A DNA stretch of 11,066 bases. Origin: Rhodocyclaceae bacterium. GTDB taxonomy: Bacteria; Pseudomonadota; Gammaproteobacteria; Burkholderiales; Rhodocyclaceae. This document shows positions 6,783-11,066 of this stretch, piece after piece. Location of the stretch: contig JANYAW010000351.1 in the NCBI GenBank assembly GCA_025361105.1, positions 1 to 11,066 of the forward strand, in the 5' to 3' direction. The notes beneath the pieces are model-generated. The model saw only the letters and a list, made by a program, of their open reading frames with translations. It was not told the DNA's origin and did no database searches. The position numbers and the translations under genes were made by a program. Positions within the stretch are counted from its first letter, which is position 1, and the number at the start of each line of letters is the position of its first letter.

Positions 6783-6835
6783 TCAGCCTGATTGTTCAGC
6801 GGGGAGGCTCAAGCCTGATGGCTCAGGCGGAGGGC
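6783..6835. repeat. Imperfect tandem repeat with two small hairpins in the divergent intergenic region
   Basis: Two adjacent copies of about 26 bases (6783-6808 and 6809-6835) share the pattern TCA-GCCTGAT-G-TCAG-CGG-GG. Each contains a stem with a four-base loop: CTGA/TCAG at 6788-6799 and GCCTGA/TCAGGC at 6813-6828. They sit between the candidate pha promoter and the olsB-like gene. Elsewhere in the 6625-6998 gap I see only the pha promoter and leader and, before the olsB-like gene, a weak AAACC/GGTTT dyad (6929-6946); I find no clear promoter for the plus-strand genes. Confidence 0.5.
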
Positions 6836-6998
6836 GTGGGTGCGAGTAGGCGATTCAAAACAAAGCTGGCACTGCCTCCGCCAATTGCGCTGCAACAAAA
6901 CCCAACACGCTGTCATCAATCCTAAACAAAACCGCAATACGGGTTTAACTCGGCGTTTCCAAAATGCAAGCGTCATGGAAACCAAAGGGCAAAATCCA

Positions 6999-7793
6999 AT
7001 GCTAGAAATCTTGTCACCCAGCTTTACCGATGCACTACCGTTTGCTAACGCACAGACAGACGCATCGATTGCAGGCAGTCGCTATCGCGTCAGCTATGCG
7101 CACACGCCCAGCGATGTTTTGGCGGCGCAGCGCTTGCGCTACAAAGTATTTGCTGAGGAGTTGGGCGCGCACTTAGACACCCGTTTTGCCGAACACGACA
7201 TCGATCATTACGATGCGCACTGCGAACATTTATTGGTGCGCGAAATCAGCTCCGACAAAGTCATCGGCACCTATCGCATCTTGCCACCCACTGCCGCCAA
7301 ACGCATCGGCAACTACTACTCCGACAACGAATTTTTTCTCAATCGATTGCAACATCTGCGTCCGCGCATGGTCGAGGTTGGTCGCTCGTGCATTCATCAG
7401 GATCATCGCAGCGGCGCGGTGATTACGCTGCTCTGGGCCGGGCTTGCGGAATACATGGTGCGCAACAATTACGATTACTTGATTGGCTGCGCGTCTATCG
7501 GCATGGCTGATGGTGGCCACAATGCGGCGAACGTCTTTCAACAACTTGATTCGACAGCGATGGCACCGATTGAGTACCACGCGTTTCCACAGCATCGCCT
7601 GCCACACGAAGCGCTGGCTAACGGCCTACCCGCCTTGGTGCCGCCACTCATCAAAGGTTATTTGCGTCTCGGCGCATGGGTCTGCGGCGAACCGGCTTGG
7701 GATCCGGATTTCAACACAGCAGACTTGTTGATTTTGCTGCCGATGGCGAGGATGAATAAGCGGTACCTACGTCACTTTGTTAAGAGCGTGTGA
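6999..7793 (+). CDS. olsB: OlsB-like acyl-ACP-dependent N-acyltransferase (GNAT fold)
   Basis: 264 residues from the chosen start, in the size range of ornithine N-acyltransferases, which transfer a 3-hydroxyacyl chain from ACP to ornithine as the first step of ornithine-lipid synthesis. Visible family motifs are QRLRYKVFAEELGA (44-57), VIGTYRIL (88-95), VEVGRSCIHQDHR (125-137), LIGCASI (161-167), and LIKGYLRLGAWVCGEPAWDP (218-236). No olsA-type O-acyltransferase is in the window, so the product could be another N-acylated amino acid. The frame is open back to 6840, but the residues before METKGQ look non-coding. I start at MLEILSP because AAAGGG lies at a usable distance before it; METKGQ (6975) is the alternative. 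The phosphoesterase gene follows after 27 bases. Confidence 0.82.
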   Translation: MLEILSPSFTDALPFANAQTDASIAGSRYRVSYAHTPSDVLAAQRLRYKVFAEELGAHLDTRFAEHDIDHYDAHCEHLLVREISSDKVIGTYRILPPTAAKRIGNYYSDNEFFLNRLQHLRPRMVEVGRSCIHQDHRSGAVITLLWAGLAEYMVRNNYDYLIGCASIGMADGGHNAANVFQQLDSTAMAPIEYHAFPQHRLPHEALANGLPALVPPLIKGYLRLGAWVCGEPAWDPDFNTADLLILLPMARMNKRYLRHFVKSV

Positions 7794-7820
7794 AAAGCAC
7801 ATAAAGAACGCACAGCGGAT

Positions 7821-8648
7821 ATGTCCATCAATCAATCAGAAAAATCCCCGAAATCTGTTCGATCGATTTTCATCTCCGATGTGCATCTGGGAACCCGCGG
7901 TTGCCAAGCAGATCGCCTCGTCGATTTTCTGCGCGAATACGAATGCGAGTACCTTTATTTAATCGGCGACATTGTTGATTTTTGGGCGATGAATCGCAGC
8001 ATTCATTGGCCCAGCGCACACAACACGGTGATACAAAAAATTCTGCGCCGCGCGCGCCACGGCGTGAATGTGATGTTCATCCCCGGCAATCACGACGAAC
8101 TGCTGCGCGAACACGATGGCGTTTCCTTCGGCGGAATTTTGCTGCACAACGAACACGTGCACACCTTGGCCAATGGGCGAAGATTCTTGTTGATTCACGG
8201 CGACCAATTCGATCAAGTGACGCGCCATCATCGATGGCTGGCGGTGCTTGGCGATGTCGGTTACGACGGGCTGGTCAGACTTAACGGCGCGCTCGCCAGC
8301 GTTCGACGGCTGTTGCGTCGCCCAGGCTATTGGTCACTGGCTGGCTACGCAAAAAATCGCGTCAAACGCGCAGTCTCATTCATTTTCGACTTTGAAGATT
8401 CGGTCATTCATGCCGTGCGCGAACGCGGATTGGACGGCGTGATTTGCGGTCATATCCATAGCGCAGCGATCAAAACCGTGGGCGATGTCGACTATGTGAA
8501 TTGCGGCGATTGGGTCGATAGCTGTACCGCCATCGTCGAACATTTCGATGGACGATTGGAGTTGATACGGCATTGGCAAACAGTGTCGCGTGTTCAAGAC
8601 GACGGCGTATCGTCAGCATCAACTGGCGATTTAATCCCGGTGTCATGA
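7821..8648 (+). CDS. LpxH-like UDP-2,3-diacylglucosamine diphosphatase family metallophosphoesterase
   Basis: 275 residues with all calcineurin-like metallophosphoesterase motifs: SDVHLG (Asp20, His22), GDIVDFW (Asp50), GNHD (Asn90, His91), HGDQFD (His126) and GHIHSA (His211, His213), which bind the two metal ions. The order and the 'YLIGDIVDFW' form belong to the LpxH group, whose founding member hydrolyses UDP-diacylglucosamine to lipid X in lipid A synthesis. It is somewhat longer than E. coli LpxH and resembles the longer LpxH2-like subgroup, whose role is less certain, so I leave the symbol open. The last 25 or so residues (DDGVSSASTGDLIPVS) lie beyond the conserved domain and are partly encoded by a repeat-like motif (8603-8627). 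Between OlsB-like and CYTH-CHAD genes, 27 and 66 bases apart, it probably belongs to one operon. Confidence 0.88.
   Translation: MSINQSEKSPKSVRSIFISDVHLGTRGCQADRLVDFLREYECEYLYLIGDIVDFWAMNRSIHWPSAHNTVIQKILRRARHGVNVMFIPGNHDELLREHDGVSFGGILLHNEHVHTLANGRRFLLIHGDQFDQVTRHHRWLAVLGDVGYDGLVRLNGALASVRRLLRRPGYWSLAGYAKNRVKRAVSFIFDFEDSVIHAVRERGLDGVICGHIHSAAIKTVGDVDYVNCGDWVDSCTAIVEHFDGRLELIRHWQTVSRVQDDGVSSASTGDLIPVS
8603..8627 (+). repeat. Possible dispersed repeat, copy C, inside the 3' end of the phosphoesterase gene
   Basis: This 25-base stretch matches 1181-1205 at 20 of 25 bases, including the shared CAACTGGC end, and the similarity runs on through a following TTT. The pairing arms are weaker here (CAG/CTG). 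It encodes part of the variable C-terminal tail of the enzyme. Kinship with the two intergenic copies is plausible but could be chance. Confidence 0.35.
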
Positions 8649-8714
8649 AACCGTAACACCAAGACCTGCGCGGCTCACTACAATCGTCTGGCGACCAACG
8701 TCCCTATCGATGAC

Positions 8715-10229
8715 ATGGCTGAAAACATCTCGCTGAAATTGACGATCAACGAACGCGATATTCCGCGCTTGTTGCGTCATCGTTTTTTTCGCGAAGCGCC
8801 AACGCCCAAGCGCGAAACCTTGGTGAGTATTTATTACGACACCCGCAGCTTGCGATTGCAAACACATGGCGTTTCGCTGCGTCTGCGCAAGCAACATTCC
8901 GGCTGGTTGCAAACGGTCAAATATCACGACACGACCAACGACTTCGATGCTCCGCCGGGCACGTGGAACGCAAATTATTTCAATCGTTTTGACTTCTCCA
9001 GCATTGGCGATTCGGCACTGCGCGACTGGCTGAGCCGCGACAAAATTCTCAATCAAATTGCGCCGATTTTTGAATCCAACCTGCGCCGCACAGGTTGGCA
9101 AATCAAGCCAGCGACGGACGTTGCACTGCAAGTTACACTTGATCGCGGCAGCCTGGTTTCATCTGGTCGGCGTGCGCCGTTTGCCGATCTTGTGATTCAA
9201 TTGATTGAAGGTAGCGTTGGCGATTTGTATTCGCTTGCCATGCAGTTTGCCGACCGCGTAGCGCTAGCGCCGATGTTGCATTCCAAGACCGAGCGCGGTT
9301 GCCGACTGTTCCTCAACACCACAACAACACCGGCGCGCGCCGACGATTTCAGCGTGTCCGCCGAGACGATGCCACTTATCGCATTTCGCCAAATCGCGCT
9401 GAATTGCTTGCAACACATGCAGCGTAATCAAGCCGGCGCAGCGACCACCAATGACCCCGAATACATCCACCAAATGCGCGTGGCGACAAGGCGCTTGCGC
9501 GCCAGCGTCCAACTGTTCAAACCGCTGCTGCCACCTTCGTTTGCCGACGACATCGTTGCGCCACTGCGCGAGCTAATGCACGCACTCGGCCGCGTCCGCG
9601 ATTTGGATATCGTGATGACAGAAATCATCGGCCCGGTGATCGCCGACATGCCCAATGATCCCGCACTGCTTGCCTTGTCCGCAGTGATAACCGAGCGGCA
9701 ATATCAAACACGCCTTGAGGTCATGCACGCGCTCGCGCAACCCGCCTACGGCCATTTGCAATTGCAGGCAGCCGCCCTGCTCCATAGCTCATCCTTTATC
9801 GCGCCGCCGGATCACCAATCGCAAGCAACGCTCAGCGAGTTCGCGCAAAAGCAGTTGCAATCGCTGTGCGCGCGCACTCTCAACCATGCTGCCCGCGCAC
9901 ACGCCGACGAACCCAATTCATTGCACCGAATGCGCATCAGCATCAAACGCTTGCGTTACGCGATGGAATTTTTCAGGGCGATGATGCCCGCCAAAGCCAG
10001 TAACAAAATTCTCCAAAACCTAGCCGCCACCCAAGAAAAATTGGGCAAACTAAACGACCTCGCCAGCGCAGGCGCAGTACTCATGCATTGCGCCGCCAAT
10101 GACACCAATTTGCGTCAGGCAATCAATCTGATTGGCGCCTGGCACGGACAACGCCACGCCGATTTGTTGGCAGAAGTTGCTGACGACATCAAACGAATCG
10201 AACACTTGAAATTGCCGCGATTTGATTGA
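8715..10229 (+). CDS. CYTH-CHAD domain protein with degenerate CYTH active site
   Basis: 504 residues. Residues 1-200 align with CYTH (triphosphate tunnel) domains: YYDTRSLRLQTHGVSLRLRK (41-60), QTVK (66-69), and TLDRG (141-145). Residues about 220-500 form a CHAD domain, with IHQMRVATRRLRA (251-263), RVRDLDIV (293-300) and LHRMRISIKRLRY (403-415), the conserved His/Arg/Lys helices that bind polyphosphate. CYTH enzymes hydrolyse inorganic triphosphate, using Mg ions held by acidic residues. Here the hallmark ExExK reads N-I-S-L-K (4-8), the Glu before the LDRG strand is Gln139, and the late Glu-rich strand reads ADLVIQLIEG (157-166). The phosphate-binding Lys8, Arg56, Arg58 and Lys69 remain. 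It may bind but not cleave polyphosphate. It starts 66 bases after the phosphoesterase gene; no clear Shine-Dalgarno is visible. Confidence 0.92.
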   Translation: MAENISLKLTINERDIPRLLRHRFFREAPTPKRETLVSIYYDTRSLRLQTHGVSLRLRKQHSGWLQTVKYHDTTNDFDAPPGTWNANYFNRFDFSSIGDSALRDWLSRDKILNQIAPIFESNLRRTGWQIKPATDVALQVTLDRGSLVSSGRRAPFADLVIQLIEGSVGDLYSLAMQFADRVALAPMLHSKTERGCRLFLNTTTTPARADDFSVSAETMPLIAFRQIALNCLQHMQRNQAGAATTNDPEYIHQMRVATRRLRASVQLFKPLLPPSFADDIVAPLRELMHALGRVRDLDIVMTEIIGPVIADMPNDPALLALSAVITERQYQTRLEVMHALAQPAYGHLQLQAAALLHSSSFIAPPDHQSQATLSEFAQKQLQSLCARTLNHAARAHADEPNSLHRMRISIKRLRYAMEFFRAMMPAKASNKILQNLAATQEKLGKLNDLASAGAVLMHCAANDTNLRQAINLIGAWHGQRHADLLAEVADDIKRIEHLKLPRFD

Positions 10230-10387
10230 CCTGCTGAAATGGCTTCAACCACCGGAGCTAATATCCTCTAGATCGGACTGGTTCGATAAAACCGGCCAGG
10301 TCAGTTGGTCATAATCTTTTCTCTTGGCGATGGAATGACACACAGTGTAAAAAACGCGTGGCCGTCGAACAAGATAAATCTGATGAG

Positions 10388-10413
10388 CGCAACTGGAAGC
10401 TACGCCAGTTGCG
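10388..10413. repeat. Perfect inverted repeat 1 of the CYTH-CHAD/glmM gap
   Basis: CGCAACTGG (10388-10396) and CCAGTTGCG (10405-10413) pair over nine bases with an eight-base loop. On the minus strand it contains CAACTGGCG, the end of the dispersed motif at 1181-1206. Confidence 0.7.
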
Positions 10414-10461
10414 GGATGGGTTCGTGAATAGCGGGCGACCGCAGCGGCGTAACAGGGAATT

Positions 10462-10480
10462 CGCAAAGCACCGCTTTGCG
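10462..10480. repeat. Perfect inverted repeat 2 of the CYTH-CHAD/glmM gap
   Basis: CGCAAAGC (10462-10469) and GCTTTGCG (10473-10480) pair over eight bases with a three-base loop ACC, giving a tight hairpin on either strand. Confidence 0.7.
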
Positions 10481-10492
10481 CCTGTGTCGCGG

Positions 10493-10512
10493 GTCGGCTG
10501 TGCAAAGCCGAC
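10493..10512. repeat. Perfect inverted repeat 3 of the CYTH-CHAD/glmM gap
   Basis: GTCGGCT (10493-10499) and AGCCGAC (10506-10512) pair over seven bases with loop GTGCAA. GCAAAGC is shared with the left arm of repeat 2. It lies about 35 bases beyond the glmM stop codon on the minus strand and might stabilise the 3' end of that transcript. Confidence 0.65.
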
Positions 10513-10544
10513 ACTCCACGCCAGCACCAAAGACGAGCAGCTCG

Positions 10545-11066
10545 CTAAGCCCGCGTTATCGCCGCACTCACCGCCGCCGCTATCGTTTCGGCATGTTGCA
10601 ACACATCCGCTGCCGCTTCGCCTTCGACCATCACGCGGAGCAATGGCTCGGTGCCGGATGGGCGCAATAGCACGCGGCCTTTGCCGTCCAGCGCTTTTTC
10701 TGCGCTGTGCACGGCGACCGATATCGTTGCGTCAGCGGTCCAATCGAATCCGGCATTGATGCGCACGTTGATTAATTTTTGCGGATACAAAGTGATGTCT
10801 GCACATGCTTGCGCCAAGGTTTCACTTGCCCCATTTGAACGCAGCGCGGCCAGCACTTGCAGCGCTGCGATGATTGCGTCGCCGGTGGTGTGGCGATCCA
10901 GACAAATGATATGACCGGAATTTTCGCCACCCAATATCCAGCCGCGCTGCTGCATCATTTCCAATACATAACGGTCGCCGACTTTGGCGCGACCACATGC
11001 TATGCCCAAGCGTTGCAGTGCGTGTTCCAAACCAAGATTAGTCATCAGTGTTCCGGCAATACCAGT
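10545..11066 (-). CDS. glmM: Phosphoglucosamine mutase GlmM, C-terminal part (cut by window edge)
   Basis: The last 173 residues of GlmM, which converts glucosamine-6-phosphate to glucosamine-1-phosphate for peptidoglycan and lipopolysaccharide precursors. The frame is open through the right edge (TGIAGTLMTNLGLE), so the internal ATG at 11045 is not the start. The sugar-binding loop GGENSGH is at fragment residues 46-52, and the phosphate-binding loop RPSGTEP of domain 4 at 135-141. The full protein is normally about 445 residues, so roughly 60% including the phosphoserine site lies outside. It ends with TAG at 10547-10545 and converges on the CYTH-CHAD gene. Confidence 0.95.
   Translation of the reverse strand, partial: TGIAGTLMTNLGLEHALQRLGIACGRAKVGDRYVLEMMQQRGWILGGENSGHIICLDRHTTGDAIIAALQVLAALRSNGASETLAQACADITLYPQKLINVRINAGFDWTADATISVAVHSAEKALDGKGRVLLRPSGTEPLLRVMVEGEAAADVLQHAETIAAAVSAAITRA

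Larger units (their letters stand above)
10230..10544. other. 315-base non-coding gap between convergent CYTH-CHAD and glmM genes
   Basis: No supported gene lies here. Open frames that cross it are continuations of shadows of glmM or are built from palindromic sequence. Besides three stem-loops listed separately, there is a short perfect palindrome CGAGCAGCTCG (10534-10544) directly after the glmM stop. No stem here is followed by a T run in either direction, so I see no standard intrinsic terminator for either gene. Confidence 0.6.

Noticed and set aside
6136..6849. 237-codon plus-strand open frame opposite the second reductase
   Set aside because: Antisense shadow; His/Arg-rich translation without family features.
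6840..6998. N-terminal extension of the OlsB-like protein
   Set aside because: The sequence has low-complexity, non-family residues and no ribosome-binding site, and relatives begin near MLEIL.
8679..8684. TACAAT as a -10 box for the CYTH-CHAD gene
   Set aside because: No acceptable -35 hexamer at 16-18 bases upstream; the gene is more simply read from the upstream operon.
10309..10315. CATAAT as a -10 box for a possible small RNA in the gap before glmM
   Set aside because: The upstream hexamer is unlike a -35 and no terminator with a T run follows.
10358..10759. 133-codon plus-strand open frame across the glmM end
   Set aside because: It is made of the palindromic gap plus the antisense of glmM.

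Overview
The window looks like a chromosomal segment of a betaproteobacterium (Burkholderiales or Nitrosomonadales type) of moderate GC. The evidence is the linked phaB-phaR-rimO order, a tandem tRNA-Ala(GGC)/tRNA-Glu(TTC) pair, an OlsB-type acyltransferase and a CYTH-CHAD protein. I cannot name the species. Coding density is high, and I see no insertion sequence, phage gene, CRISPR array or toxin system.

Left part, minus strand (1-1518): a divergent MlaE-type lipid-transport permease is followed by the start of an MCE/MlaD-type substrate-binding protein cut by the window edge. Upstream of them are tRNA-Glu and tRNA-Ala, with a near-consensus promoter before the pair and an intrinsic terminator after it.

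Centre, minus strand (1580-6624): five genes probably form one transcription unit, read phaB paralogue 2, phaB paralogue 1, phaR, rimO, then an FAD-linked 2-hydroxyacid dehydrogenase. This resembles the pha cluster of related bacteria, but phaC (synthase) and phaA (thiolase) are absent here and the reductase gene is duplicated. The paralogues differ in the loop expected to read the NADPH phosphate and in one substrate-loop residue.

Right part, plus strand (6999-10229): three genes in a row encode an OlsB-like N-acyltransferase, an LpxH-like metallophosphoesterase and a CYTH-CHAD protein. They probably form an operon concerned with membrane lipid and polyphosphate. The CYTH half has lost most of its metal-binding acidic residues while its basic residues and the CHAD half look intact, so it may be a pseudoenzyme. 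Converging on it from the right edge is the C-terminal part of glmM.

Non-coding DNA: the 315-base gap between the CYTH-CHAD gene and glmM holds three successive perfect stem-loops. A 25-base hairpin-like motif recurs in two intergenic regions and in the 3' end of the phosphoesterase gene, suggesting a small dispersed repeat family. The 374-base divergent region (6625-6998) holds a candidate promoter for the pha genes and an imperfect tandem pair of hairpins. I found no clear new defence or mobile system. The most interesting points are the degenerate CYTH domain, the diverged reductase pair and the palindromic repeats.
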